Source: Streptomyces yatensis (GTDB taxonomy: Bacteria; Actinomycetota; Actinomycetes; Streptomycetales; Streptomycetaceae). From it: a DNA stretch of 64,000 nucleotides. Below, piece by piece: positions 17,065 through 25,548 of the stretch. Position 1 is the stretch's first letter. Each line of letters opens with the position of its first letter. Location of the stretch: NCBI RefSeq assembly GCF_018069625.1, contig NZ_CP072941.1:10168001-10232000 (forward strand), read 5' to 3'. Made by a program: the position numbers and the translations under genes. The notes beneath the pieces were generated by a model. That model saw nothing but the letters and a program-made list of their open reading frames with translations. It did no database searches and was not told the origin of the DNA.

Positions 17065-17122
17065 GGTCTGTCGTGGGGACCGGACCCCGCGAGCCCGGCC
17101 CGGTTCAAACGACAGACCTTAG
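17061..17122. terminator. Imperfect 14-base inverted repeat between convergent genes
   Basis: CTAGGGTCTGTCGT (17061-17074) pairs with 17109-17122 with one mismatch, and the right arm includes the stop codon of the GH67 gene. The 34-base interior can fold through GGGG/CCCC. It separates the biosynthetic operon from the opposite-strand GH67 gene, so a bidirectional terminator is likely; a small mobile-element relic with terminal repeats is an alternative. Confidence 0.65.
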
Positions 17123-20040
17123 GACGGCCCGTCCGCCACGACCACGCAGGCGCCGAGATGCCAGGTCTCGTCCTCCTTCGCGGACAGCTCCAGGTCCACC
17201 TCGCGTCCGGAGGATCCGCCGTCCAGCGGGATCCTGAGCCAGGTGAACTCCCGGCCGTCGAGCTGCTCGCTCCGGGCCCTGACGATCCCGTCCACCCGGA
17301 CGATCAGCGACCTGCACAGGGTGTTGGGGTCGCCGGTGAGCAGATGCGCGGTGCAGCGTCCGGCGGGCAGCCTCAGCCGCAGTACGGCCGGGGCGCTGTC
17401 GCGTACGTAGTCCCGGCGGACGACATCGAACAGTCCGGTGTCCGTGGCGTCCGGTGTGTTGCCGACCCAGCCGAAGCCGGCGCCCTCGTGCCAGCCGCTC
17501 GACGGTGAGAGCCGGGTGTAGTCCTTCAGCACCGGCGCCGAGTCGGGCCCGGCGTCCAGTGCGTGTACGCAGCGGGCGGCGGGTGGCACGACGACGGCCT
17601 TGGCCAGGCTGCGCAGCGAGGCGTCGAGCACCGGCACCGCGCCCGACCTCGGGCGCGCGTGCAGGGTGGCGAGTGCGGGCGCCGGCGGCGGCACGACGGA
17701 CATCTTCACCGTCTCGCCCTCCCGCGAGGCCACGTAGGCGGTCGCCTCCTCGGACCGCCAGCCCTCGGGTACCTCCAGCGCCGTCACCGTGCGCAGCCCG
17801 GAGCCCGTCGCGTTGAGGACCTGCACCGGCAGCTCGTTGCGCTCCCCGCCCAGCAGCACGGTGTCGGCCGGGGCGACGATCGCCTGGAGCCAGGCGCGGC
17901 GCTCGTCGCGGATCCGGCTCAGGTCGAACCAGTAGGCGACCAGGGTGTCCCGCCACTTGGCGGCCTCGGTGAGCTGCTCCCCGAACTGGCGGTGCACATC
18001 GGCGAACCGCCGGTGGTCGACACGGCGCCGCAGCCTCTCCCACTCCGTGCGCATGTCCGCCACCCGCGCCGCGCCGGAGAAGTGGGTGTCGTAGATGTGC
18101 TGGATCACCGTCGTGCCGCTGTCCAGCCGGTGGGTGTACGGGACATGGTGGAGGAAGAGGAGCAGCTCCTCGGGGCAGTTCGCAGGCGACTCGTAGGCGT
18201 CCCGTGTCGCCCGCGCGTACAGCCCGGTGAAGCCGTCGCCGGTGGCGGCGGTGCGGTCGTAGCCGATGCCCGCGCGGTCCGACTTGTGGAACTGGGTGGT
18301 CGTCGTCGGGCTGGGGTCGAAGTGCCCGGTCACCGAGCCGTCCGGCGGATGGGTGAGGTATCCCGTGCCCAGCGGCGAGGTGTAGTCCTCGTAGGTGTGC
18401 CAGGAGTCCAGGAGCAGCGTGGAGACCGTCTCGATGACATGCGGGTCGTTGCCGAAGGTCATCCGGGTCCACTCGTCGGCCAGGTCCTGCGCCGACAGGT
18501 CCGGGTTCCAGGCCAGCCGTCCGTAGCCATGGGTGTTGGCGGCGGCCAGATGTGAACCGGTCCAGTTCCTGGAGTCGCCGAAGTTCATCACCCCGGCGAA
18601 TCCGAAGTGGGTGTAGGAGTGCACCCGGCCGGTCACGACACGGGCCACGGTGCTGCCCTCGCCGGCCTTGAGCGTGTCGAAGTCCAGGACCTCCTTCCAC
18701 TGCGGGACCAGATAGCACAGATGGGTGGCGTGTCCCGTGTACTCCTGTGTCACCTGGAGTTCGATCATCGAGTTGGTATGCGGCAGCGAGCCGAAGAGCG
18801 GGTGGGCGGGCTCGCGGACCTGGAAGTCGATCGGCCCGTTCTTGATCTGCACCACGGCGTTGTCCGCGAACTTCCCGTCCAGCGGTGTGAAGTCGAGGTA
18901 GGCCTGCCGGTCCCACTTCTCGTCACTGTCGTGCACGAACGCCCGCCACATCACGATCCCGCCGTACGGTCTCAGCGCGCCCGCCAGCAGATTGGCCCCG
19001 TCGGCGTGGGTGCGTCCGTAGTCCAGCGGCCCGGGGCGGCCCTCGGAGTTGGCCTTCACCAGGAAGCCGCCGAAGTCCTCGATCTTGCCGTAGATCTCCC
19101 CGGCCTTCCTCGTCCACCAGTCGCGCACCCCCGGGTCGAAGGGGTCGGCGGTGTCCAGTCCGCCCAGGTCGATGGGGGCGGCGAAGTTCGCCGTGACGTA
19201 CAGCGCCACGCCGTAGCGGCGCAGTACCCCGGCCAGCGCGGCCAGCTTGGTCAGGAACGGCTCGGCGAGGTAGTCCGCCGGGGTGTTGACATTGTTGATC
19301 ACGGCGCCGTTGATGCCGAGCGAGGCCAGGGCCCGTGCGTAGTCCGTGTACCGGGTGTCGAGTTGCGGCAGCTTCTCCCAGTCGAAGAAGGACCGGCCCG
19401 CATAGCCGCGCTCGATCGAACCGTCGTCGTTGTCCCAGTGGTTGGCCATGCGCAGCGGGGTCGCCGGGCGCTCGGTGAGGTCGACGTGTTCCAGCGGCCG
19501 TCGGGTCTGGACGAGCCGCAGCAGGTGGAAGGCGCCGTAGAGCACACCGCGGTCGCCCAGTGCCGCCACCACGGTGAAGTGTGTGCCGCGCCGGGTGACC
19601 CGGCGGACGACGTAGCCCTCGTCGCCGAGTTCGGCCAGGTCGGCCGCGGGGACGAGCTCGCGGATCAGGGCGGAACTCGTCGGGGTGCCCACCACGAGTG
19701 CCGCGTGTGAGGGGGTGCTGGTGCGTGGCGCCACCCGGATACCGAGCAGCCCGGTGAGCGCGCGGACCAGCTCCTGCTCCGCCGACCGCTGGAGCGGGCC
19801 GCCCCCTTGCCGGACGAGCGTCCCCAACGCGGCCCGGTACCGCCCCAGTTGACCGGGATCCTCCACCCGCCGGTAGCGCAGCCACAGGTCGTACCCGTCC
19901 TCGGCGGGCAACGCGGCCGTGGATGGTCCGGCGCCGGGGACCGGCTGCGCCGACGCGGGGGCGGAGAGGCCGAGCGATGCGGCTGTGCTTCCCAGAGCGG
20001 CCGCGGACAGAAGGCTGCGGCGCCGTATTCCTGAGCTCAT
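17119..20040 (-). CDS. Secreted alpha-glucuronidase, GH67, with C-terminal beta-sandwich
   Basis: This 973-residue protein matches GH67 (GlcA67A) through LGINGAVINNVN, KANSEGRPGP (acid Glu), NGPIDFQVREP (Asp) and LQVTQEYTGH (Glu). GH67 enzymes remove (4-O-methyl-)glucuronic acid from xylo-oligosaccharides. The start at 20040 gives a twin-arginine-type signal GIRRRSLLSAAALG ending ASAQP and has a GGAAGTGGGAC site; the longer opening to 20100 lacks one. About 200 C-terminal residues resemble a carbohydrate-binding beta-sandwich and make it longer than most GH67 proteins. A TTGACA box on this strand (20128-20123) may be part of its promoter. Confidence 0.93.
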   Translation of the reverse strand: MSSGIRRRSLLSAAALGSTAASLGLSAPASAQPVPGAGPSTAALPAEDGYDLWLRYRRVEDPGQLGRYRAALGTLVRQGGGPLQRSAEQELVRALTGLLGIRVAPRTSTPSHAALVVGTPTSSALIRELVPAADLAELGDEGYVVRRVTRRGTHFTVVAALGDRGVLYGAFHLLRLVQTRRPLEHVDLTERPATPLRMANHWDNDDGSIERGYAGRSFFDWEKLPQLDTRYTDYARALASLGINGAVINNVNTPADYLAEPFLTKLAALAGVLRRYGVALYVTANFAAPIDLGGLDTADPFDPGVRDWWTRKAGEIYGKIEDFGGFLVKANSEGRPGPLDYGRTHADGANLLAGALRPYGGIVMWRAFVHDSDEKWDRQAYLDFTPLDGKFADNAVVQIKNGPIDFQVREPAHPLFGSLPHTNSMIELQVTQEYTGHATHLCYLVPQWKEVLDFDTLKAGEGSTVARVVTGRVHSYTHFGFAGVMNFGDSRNWTGSHLAAANTHGYGRLAWNPDLSAQDLADEWTRMTFGNDPHVIETVSTLLLDSWHTYEDYTSPLGTGYLTHPPDGSVTGHFDPSPTTTTQFHKSDRAGIGYDRTAATGDGFTGLYARATRDAYESPANCPEELLLFLHHVPYTHRLDSGTTVIQHIYDTHFSGAARVADMRTEWERLRRRVDHRRFADVHRQFGEQLTEAAKWRDTLVAYWFDLSRIRDERRAWLQAIVAPADTVLLGGERNELPVQVLNATGSGLRTVTALEVPEGWRSEEATAYVASREGETVKMSVVPPPAPALATLHARPRSGAVPVLDASLRSLAKAVVVPPAARCVHALDAGPDSAPVLKDYTRLSPSSGWHEGAGFGWVGNTPDATDTGLFDVVRRDYVRDSAPAVLRLRLPAGRCTAHLLTGDPNTLCRSLIVRVDGIVRARSEQLDGREFTWLRIPLDGGSSGREVDLELSAKEDETWHLGACVVVADGPS

Positions 20041-20139
20041 GCGTCCCACTTCCGTTGCAGAACGAACAGTGCACATCCAGGCCAGGACCAAGCTCCGCAA
20101 CCGTCACACTCATCACGACATGTGTCAACACAACGAACC

Positions 20140-20162
20140 ACAAGGGAACATGGCACCCTTGT
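20140..20162. promoter_or_regulatory. Perfect 7-base inverted repeat upstream of the GH67 gene
   Basis: ACAAGGG and CCCTTGT flank a 9-base spacer in the 155-base gap between the serine hydrolase stop and the GH67 start. It could terminate the upstream operon or serve as an operator for GH67. A TGTGT-CA-ACACA dyad lies nearby at 20121-20132. Confidence 0.4.
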
Positions 20163-20195
20163 CACTCATCAAAATCCAACACAGCTGAGCTGGCG

Positions 20196-21335
20196 TCAGG
20201 GCGCGTCCGTCGCGCGGGCGAGCGCTGCCGCGTGGTGGTGGAAGGCGCGGCGGACCGCCGGGAAGCGGCGGGGCTCGCGGCTGGGGTGGACGCGGTTGGT
20301 GAGCAGGACGTAGTAGCGGCCTCCCGCCCCGTTCACCCCCGGCTCCACCCACAGGCTCGTCCCCGTGAAGCCCGTATGGCCGTACGAGGATGGACCCATC
20401 GCCGTACCGACCGGCGAGCCCACCGCGTCCTGCCCCTGCCAGCCGAGGCAGCGGCGCAGCGGGAGGCCCTCCGTATGGCAGGCGGTCATCCGGGCGAAGC
20501 CGGCCGCGCTCAGCAGACCCTCGCCGCCCGCCGCGAGCGCCCGGCCCAGCCGGTCCACATCGGCCAGCGACGCGAACAGACCGGCGTGTCCGCAGACCCC
20601 GCCCAGCACCACCGCGTTCTCGTCGTGCACCTGGCCGGTCACCAGCCGGCCGCGCCAGGTGCACAGCTCCGTGGAGACCGCTCGCTCGCGGGCCGCCGGA
20701 CCGGGCGCGAACACCGTCTCGCGCATGCCGAGCGGCGCGCACACCTGCTGTGCGACCAGCTCGTCCAGGCCGGTGGCGGTGGCGCGTTCGAGCATCAGGC
20801 CGAGCAGGATGAAGCCCGCGGAGGAGTACTCCACCACCGTGCCCGGCGCCCCGCGCAGCGGCAGCTCGCGCAGGGCGGCCAGCAGTCCGTCCCGGTCGGA
20901 GTGGGCCCGCCACAGGGGGGTGCCGCCGGGCAGTCCTGAGGTGTGGGCGAGCAACTGGGCGAGGGTGATGTCCGCCTTGCCCGGCACGCGGCGGTACTCC
21001 GGCAGATACGCGCCGACCGTGTCGTCGAGGCGCAGCGCTCCCGCCTCCGCCAGCCGCAGTGCGGCCAGGCCCACGATCGGCTTCGTCACCGAGGCCAGGT
21101 CCCACAGTTCGGTGCCGTTCAGCTCCGCCCCGCCCCGACTGCGGGTGCCCAGATGCCCGTGGACCGTCCGCCCGGCCGCGGTGCCGACCGACCAGGCGGC
21201 CGCGGAGTAGATCCCGGTCCGGCGGCCGGCTGCCAGGAGTCCTTCGAGCGGCGCCGGTTCGGCCGCCTCGTGCGGTCCGGCTCTTCCCGTCCGTTCCGCT
21301 GCCTGTGTGGTCCGACCGCCCGCGGCCCCGCTCAC
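20196..21335 (-). CDS. Serine hydrolase of the class C beta-lactamase / DD-peptidase family
   Basis: This 379-residue protein has SVTK (Ser-x-x-Lys nucleophile and base), YSSAG at the Tyr motif and YGHTGFTG as the third (HTG) motif. No signal peptide is evident, so it is probably cytoplasmic. Family members hydrolyse esters, D-amino-acid amides or peptides. It overlaps the IclR gene stop in ATGA and so belongs to that operon. It may split a substrate imported by the nearby ABC transporter. Confidence 0.88.
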   Translation of the reverse strand: MSGAAGGRTTQAAERTGRAGPHEAAEPAPLEGLLAAGRRTGIYSAAAWSVGTAAGRTVHGHLGTRSRGGAELNGTELWDLASVTKPIVGLAALRLAEAGALRLDDTVGAYLPEYRRVPGKADITLAQLLAHTSGLPGGTPLWRAHSDRDGLLAALRELPLRGAPGTVVEYSSAGFILLGLMLERATATGLDELVAQQVCAPLGMRETVFAPGPAARERAVSTELCTWRGRLVTGQVHDENAVVLGGVCGHAGLFASLADVDRLGRALAAGGEGLLSAAGFARMTACHTEGLPLRRCLGWQGQDAVGSPVGTAMGPSSYGHTGFTGTSLWVEPGVNGAGGRYYVLLTNRVHPSREPRRFPAVRRAFHHHAAALARATDAP

Positions 21336-22165
21336 TCCTGCCCCCGCACGATCCCCAGCGTCCCCGCGCCGCCGCGCAGCGCCGCCGACACCGTACCGGC
21401 GGCGGCGCGCACCATCGGCCCCAGCATCGCCACGCTCGCCTCGTCCAGCGTGAACGTCAGCCCGACGATGCCGACCGCGCCGGCGACCTGGCCGCCGGGC
21501 CCCAGCACCGGGGCCGCGATGGCGCGGACGTCCTGCTCCGCGTACTCGTCGTCCACCGCGTAGCCCTGTTCGCGCACGGTGGGCAGGGCCGCGAGCACGG
21601 CCGCCGGGTCCGTCACCGTCCGCGGCGTACGGGCCGGGAGGGGCGCGCTGCCCAGCAGCTCCGCCGCCATCGGCGACGGAAGGGCCGACAGCATCGCCCA
21701 GCCCACCGCCGAGCAGTACAGCGGGACTTCGCCACCCGCGGCCGGCGCCATGTGGTACGCGGACGACGGCTCCGAGTGGGTCACATGCACCGCCACGGCG
21801 CCGTCCCGTACCGAGAAGTGGGCCAGGTGGCCGGTGCGCTGCCGCAGGTCGTCCAGGACCGGGCGGGCCAGCCGCAGCTCGCGGCTGGACGCCATCGTCG
21901 TGGCGGCGAGCCCGAGCAGACGCGGTCCGGCTTGGTAGTTGCCGCCGGGGCCCGGGACCGCGTATCCGGCGTCGGCGAAGGTCTGCAGCAGACGGTGGAC
22001 GGTCGGCTTCGGCAGCCCCGTGCGGGCGGCGAGATCGGCCAGGCGGTGCGGGGCATCGGGCTGGACCAGTGCGTCCAGCACCTCGAGTGCCTTGTCCACC
22101 GGGCCCTTTGCGGCGGCACGCGGCTCTTCGCGGTGGCTCGCGGGGGTATTGACCGAGTTCGGCAT
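21332..22165 (-). CDS. IclR-family transcriptional regulator
   Basis: This 277-residue regulator has an N-terminal winged helix (ALVQPDAPHRLADLAARTG, then LPKPTVHRLLQTFADAGY) and a C-terminal effector domain with LYCSAVGWAMLSALP. The start at 22165 is preferred: it follows GGGTGAGAGAC, and the longer form from 22198 would be translated through an operator-like dyad. It sits between RidA and the serine hydrolase gene and probably controls the whole 20196-30737 region. Confidence 0.93.
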   Translation of the reverse strand: MPNSVNTPASHREEPRAAAKGPVDKALEVLDALVQPDAPHRLADLAARTGLPKPTVHRLLQTFADAGYAVPGPGGNYQAGPRLLGLAATTMASSRELRLARPVLDDLRQRTGHLAHFSVRDGAVAVHVTHSEPSSAYHMAPAAGGEVPLYCSAVGWAMLSALPSPMAAELLGSAPLPARTPRTVTDPAAVLAALPTVREQGYAVDDEYAEQDVRAIAAPVLGPGGQVAGAVGIVGLTFTLDEASVAMLGPMVRAAAGTVSAALRGGAGTLGIVRGQE

Positions 22166-22186
22166 GTCTCTCACCCTAACCCATCG

Positions 22187-22207
22187 CCGTTCCGTCATCC
22201 GGAACGG
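22187..22207. promoter_or_regulatory. IclR operator-like dyad upstream of iclR
   Basis: CGTTCCG-TCATC-CGGAACG is a perfect 7-base inverted repeat (22188-22206), extended by C and G to 8. It lies 22 bases before the preferred iclR start. Its first 11 bases, CCGTTCCGTCA, recur exactly at 30750-30760 before the binding-protein gene. Confidence 0.65.
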
Positions 22208-22216
22208 AGAGACGAT

Positions 22217-22627
22217 TCATCGGAACGCCTCCTCCGTGCCCGGTACGACGGCCACCACGTCGATCTCCACCAGGATGTCCATCAGATCCGAGCCGACGGT
22301 GGTGCGCACCGGGCACGGCTCGCTGAAGAACGCGCGGTAGGCGGCATCGTAGGCGGCGAAGTCCCGCTTCAGGTGCTGCAGATGCGTCGTCACCTTCACC
22401 ACGTCCCGCAGGGTCAGCCCCTGTTCGGCCAGCACGGCGGCGACATTGCGCAGCACCTGTGCGGTCTGTGCCCCGACGCCTTCCGGAATCCCGCCCGTCA
22501 CCGGGTCCTGCGGGCCGAAGCCCGCCGTGTAGAGGAACCCGCCCGCCACCACGCCCTGGGAGTAGGCACCCGCGGGGCGAGGGGCCCCGGCCGTGTGCAC
22601 GGCCCGCATGCTTATCCGCTCGCTCAT
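22217..22627 (-). CDS. RidA family (YjgF/YER057c/UK114) protein
   Basis: This 136-residue protein has the Rid pattern: PAGAYSQGVVAGGFLYTAG, QTAQVLRNVAAVL and a C-terminal VRTTVGSDLMDILVEIDVVA. Rid enzymes hydrolyse reactive enamine/imine intermediates to keto acids and ammonia; the usual Arg in the last strand motif is present in PVRTTV. The ATG overlaps the enolase stop. The pairing suggests that the enolase or a neighbouring PLP or oxidase step produces an enamine. Confidence 0.9.
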   Translation of the reverse strand: MSERISMRAVHTAGAPRPAGAYSQGVVAGGFLYTAGFGPQDPVTGGIPEGVGAQTAQVLRNVAAVLAEQGLTLRDVVKVTTHLQHLKRDFAAYDAAYRAFFSEPCPVRTTVGSDLMDILVEIDVVAVVPGTEEAFR

Positions 22628-23751
22628 CCCGTCAGGTCCCCGTCCCGCTCGTTGGCCGCGGCGTAGTACCGGAGCTTCTCCTCGTCCACGCTCACCCCCA
22701 GCCCCGGTCCCGTCGGCACCCTCAGCCGGCCGTTCTCCAGGTGCAGCGGCTCGATGATGTCGCCGGCGTGCAGGTAGTACATGCTGTCGATGGCGCGCGA
22801 GAGCACCGGGGTGCTGGAGACGACGGCCAGATGCGCTGCCGTGGCGATGCCGAGCTCGCCACCGCTGTGCAGGTTCATGCCCAGACCGAAGGTCTCGCAG
22901 TGCGCGGCGAGCGCCTTGGTCGCCGCGATCCCGCCCCACTTGTAGACGTCACCGTGGATGACGTCGACGGCGTTCAGCCGCATGGCGGGGGCGAACTCCT
23001 CGAAGCGCACGACGCACATGTTGGTGCACAGCGGGATGCGCACCTTCGCCTTCACCTGGCTCATCCCCTCGATGCCGACGCAGGGGTCCTCCAGATACTC
23101 CAGATCGAGTTCCTCCAGGGCGATACCGGCGCGTATCGAATCGGGGACCGACCAGGCCGCGTTCGGGTCGACACGCAGGTTCACCTCGGGCAGCGCCTCG
23201 CGCACCGCGCGCAGGATGGCGACATCGCCCGCGCAGTCCTTCGTGCCCTTGAGCTTGACGGCCTCGAAGCCGCCCTCCGCCACGACGCGCACCGCGTGCT
23301 CCGCCATCGCCTTCGGCAGGCCCGGGCCGTCCGTGCCCGGCGCGTCGGCGCGGGTGATGAGCGCGGTGATGGGGACCTCCTCGCGGACCGCGCCGCCCAG
23401 CAGATCGGTGACGGACTGATCGGTGGCCTTGCCCATCGCGTCCCAGCAGGCGACATCGAGGGCGGCGATCGCCGCGTAGCCGAGGTAGCCGTAGAAGAAC
23501 GGCACCATGTGCTGCTTGCGGTGAAAGCTCTCCAGCGCGAACGGGCTGGTCCCGATCAGGTCCGGGGCCATCGACCGGACGATGGCGGCGACCGGTGCGC
23601 CCCACATAGTCTCGCCCCAGCCCTCGACACCCTCGTCGGTGCGAATGCGCACCACGGTGCGGGTCTCGCCCGTCTTGGTCTCGAACGAGCTGGTGAAGGG
23701 ATTGACGAGGGGGAGGTTGACCACCCATACGTCGACATCAGTGATCTTCAT
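22624..23751 (-). CDS. Enolase-superfamily enzyme (mandelate racemase / glucarate dehydratase-like)
   Basis: This 375-residue two-domain enolase-superfamily protein has the KxK base motif (AVKLKGTK), metal ligands in RVDPNAAW and YLEDP, PLCTNMCVV as in glucarate dehydratases, DVIHGDVYKWGG and a late NLHSGGELG His. The superfamily abstracts a proton alpha to a carboxylate, giving dehydration or racemisation. The start at 23751 follows CGAGGAGCAGCA; an ATG at 23766 is also possible. An acid-sugar dehydratase is most likely, but the exact substrate is not visible. Confidence 0.87.
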   Translation of the reverse strand: MKITDVDVWVVNLPLVNPFTSSFETKTGETRTVVRIRTDEGVEGWGETMWGAPVAAIVRSMAPDLIGTSPFALESFHRKQHMVPFFYGYLGYAAIAALDVACWDAMGKATDQSVTDLLGGAVREEVPITALITRADAPGTDGPGLPKAMAEHAVRVVAEGGFEAVKLKGTKDCAGDVAILRAVREALPEVNLRVDPNAAWSVPDSIRAGIALEELDLEYLEDPCVGIEGMSQVKAKVRIPLCTNMCVVRFEEFAPAMRLNAVDVIHGDVYKWGGIAATKALAAHCETFGLGMNLHSGGELGIATAAHLAVVSSTPVLSRAIDSMYYLHAGDIIEPLHLENGRLRVPTGPGLGVSVDEEKLRYYAAANERDGDLTG

Positions 23752-23765
23752 TGCTGCTCCTCGCA

Positions 23766-24536
23766 TCATCGGGGTGACCGGCTCGCCGCGTCGAAGGCCT
23801 GGATCGCCCGGGCCAGTCCTCGCGCCCGGTCCTCCAGCAGCCCATCGCCCCGGGTGGCGTCGGCATCGGAGGCGTCGTCCGTGGAGCCGCCGACCCGCTC
23901 CCACTCCCCGTGGCGTTCCACGGTCAGGCCCGGGTAGGGCGGGGCGTCGAACAGGGGCGGCGGTTCGACCGGAGCGCGGGCCGGCACGGGCGTCCGCACC
24001 AGGTCCGGGTGGGCCGCCAGCATGAGTGACGTCTCGAACCATCCGGCATGCCCCGGGGTGACTTCCGGCCGCCCCGCTCCGTCCTCACCCGCGGTGAGGG
24101 TCCAGTACGAGCAGGCGGCGACCGTCACCGGGGAACGCAGCGCGAACCGCTTCACGGCGAGCCGCATGATCTCGTCGTTGCCGCCATGGCCGTTCACGAC
24201 CATGATGCGGCGGTATCCGCTGGTCACCAGCGAGTCGAGGATGTCGTCCAGGACCGCGCCCAAGGTCGCCGCGGAGAGCGAGACGGCGGCCGCGAACAAG
24301 TGGTGCGGGCTGTGCCCGAAGGGCAGCGCCGGCAACCGCACCACGCCCGGCCCGGCCTCCCGGGCGAGCATGTCCAGCGCGCGGTCCACCACCTCCTCGA
24401 CCAGGAGGGTGTCGGTGCCCATCGGAAGGTGTGAGGCGTGCTGTTCCTGCGAACCGATGGGCAGCAGAGCGATGCCCTCCTCACCGGCCCGGCGCACCTC
24501 GCGCCAGGTGAGTTCGGTCAGTCTCGATTGGCTCAC
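23766..24536 (-). CDS. Creatininase-family amidohydrolase
   Basis: This 256-residue protein has the metal-binding signature PIGSQEQHASHLPMGTD, the NGHGGNDE loop and GHAGWFETS. The family hydrolyses cyclic amides and formamide-like bonds (creatinine, FAPy, mycofactocin precursor). A GTG start at 24536 is chosen because GGAGAGG lies eight bases upstream; the ATG at 24563 would run into the divergent ROK promoter. Its stop touches the region before the enolase gene, so the two are probably co-translated. Confidence 0.9.
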   Translation of the reverse strand: MSQSRLTELTWREVRRAGEEGIALLPIGSQEQHASHLPMGTDTLLVEEVVDRALDMLAREAGPGVVRLPALPFGHSPHHLFAAAVSLSAATLGAVLDDILDSLVTSGYRRIMVVNGHGGNDEIMRLAVKRFALRSPVTVAACSYWTLTAGEDGAGRPEVTPGHAGWFETSLMLAAHPDLVRTPVPARAPVEPPPLFDAPPYPGLTVERHGEWERVGGSTDDASDADATRGDGLLEDRARGLARAIQAFDAASRSPR

Positions 24537-24577
24537 GGTGCTACCTCTCCGAAACGGGGCCATGGCAGAGTCGGCGC

Positions 24578-25537
24578 ATGGCCCACAAACGTTCTCCGTT
24601 GCGACTGGTCCCCGAGGCCGCGCCGCAACCGGCCGCCCCCCGGGCGCCCCGGCGGCTGGGCGCCGTCGAGCTGGTCCCCGGCCGGGTCGGGGCGGCCGTA
24701 CTGTCCATGGCGGGCCGGATCCTGGACCGCACCGAGTCGTCGTACGACGCGGCCACCGCCACCCCCGCGGACATCGACACGGCGCTGGCCGCGGCCGCCG
24801 GAGTCTTCGCCGGCCATGAACTCCAGGGGATCGGGGTGGCCGCCGCAGGGCTCGTGGACCCCGTCACGGGCCTGATCATGGAGGTGAACGACGCGCCCGG
24901 ACTGCACGGCTATCCGGTCACGGAACGGCTCGGCGCGCTCACCGGGGCGAGCGTGCGGGTGGAGCACCGGGCGCGACTGCAGGTGCTCGGCGACCGCTGG
25001 TTCGGCGCCGGGCGCGGACGGCGCACCTTCGCCTCGGTCTCCACGGGCGAGGTGCTCGGCGTGGGGCTCCTCTACGACGGCGAGGTGATGGCCCCGCCCG
25101 GCGGGCGCAGCGGTGCCCATATGACCGTGTCGGCCAGCGGCGAGCGGTGCACCTGCGGGAACCGCGGCTGCTGGAAGACCGTGGCCACCACCGGCTGGCT
25201 GCGGGCCCGGGCCCGCGCCGTGGGGCTCGGCGGCCAGACGTCCCTGGAGGCACTGGTCAACCGCGGGGACGCGCTCGCCGGGCAGGTGGTGGAGGAGTAC
25301 GCGCACAACCTCGCTCTGGGGCTGGTGAACGTGCAGCAGCTCTTCGCACCCGGCCTCTTCATCCTGCACGGCGAGGCGCGCGAGGGCGGTGAGCCCTTCC
25401 GCACGGTGGTGGAGGAGCGGCTGCGGGACGCCGTCGCCTTCTCGGGCGCCGAGCAGCCGCGGGTGCTGGTCGGCACGGCCGCCGTCGACGATGTCGCGCT
25501 GCTCGGCGGCGCCGGTCTCGTCGTCTCGCATCTGTAG
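24578..25537 (+). CDS. ROK-family protein, apparently without kinase or DNA-binding function
   Basis: This 319-residue protein has the ROK zinc motif CTCGNRGC and flanking GAHMTVS, but the next residue is Trp-Lys where ROK kinases have Glu. The usual catalytic Asn-Asp (NDAN-type) segment reads EHRARLQ. There is no N-terminal helix-turn-helix; the first 25 residues are Pro/Ala-rich. It is the only + strand gene inside this - strand region. It may be a sugar-sensing or degenerate kinase protein; function is unknown. Confidence 0.8.
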   Translation: MAHKRSPLRLVPEAAPQPAAPRAPRRLGAVELVPGRVGAAVLSMAGRILDRTESSYDAATATPADIDTALAAAAGVFAGHELQGIGVAAAGLVDPVTGLIMEVNDAPGLHGYPVTERLGALTGASVRVEHRARLQVLGDRWFGAGRGRRTFASVSTGEVLGVGLLYDGEVMAPPGGRSGAHMTVSASGERCTCGNRGCWKTVATTGWLRARARAVGLGGQTSLEALVNRGDALAGQVVEEYAHNLALGLVNVQQLFAPGLFILHGEAREGGEPFRTVVEERLRDAVAFSGAEQPRVLVGTAAVDDVALLGGAGLVVSHL

Positions 25538-25548
25538 CGCGCGGGCGG

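Noticed and set aside
17061..17122. Complete insertion sequence at the cluster edge
   Set aside because: Only 34 bases lie between the repeats and no transposase or target duplication is visible.
18607..19710. A + strand open frame of 367 codons opposite GH67
   Set aside because: No family motif, and the - strand GH67 has clear catalytic motifs over the same bases.
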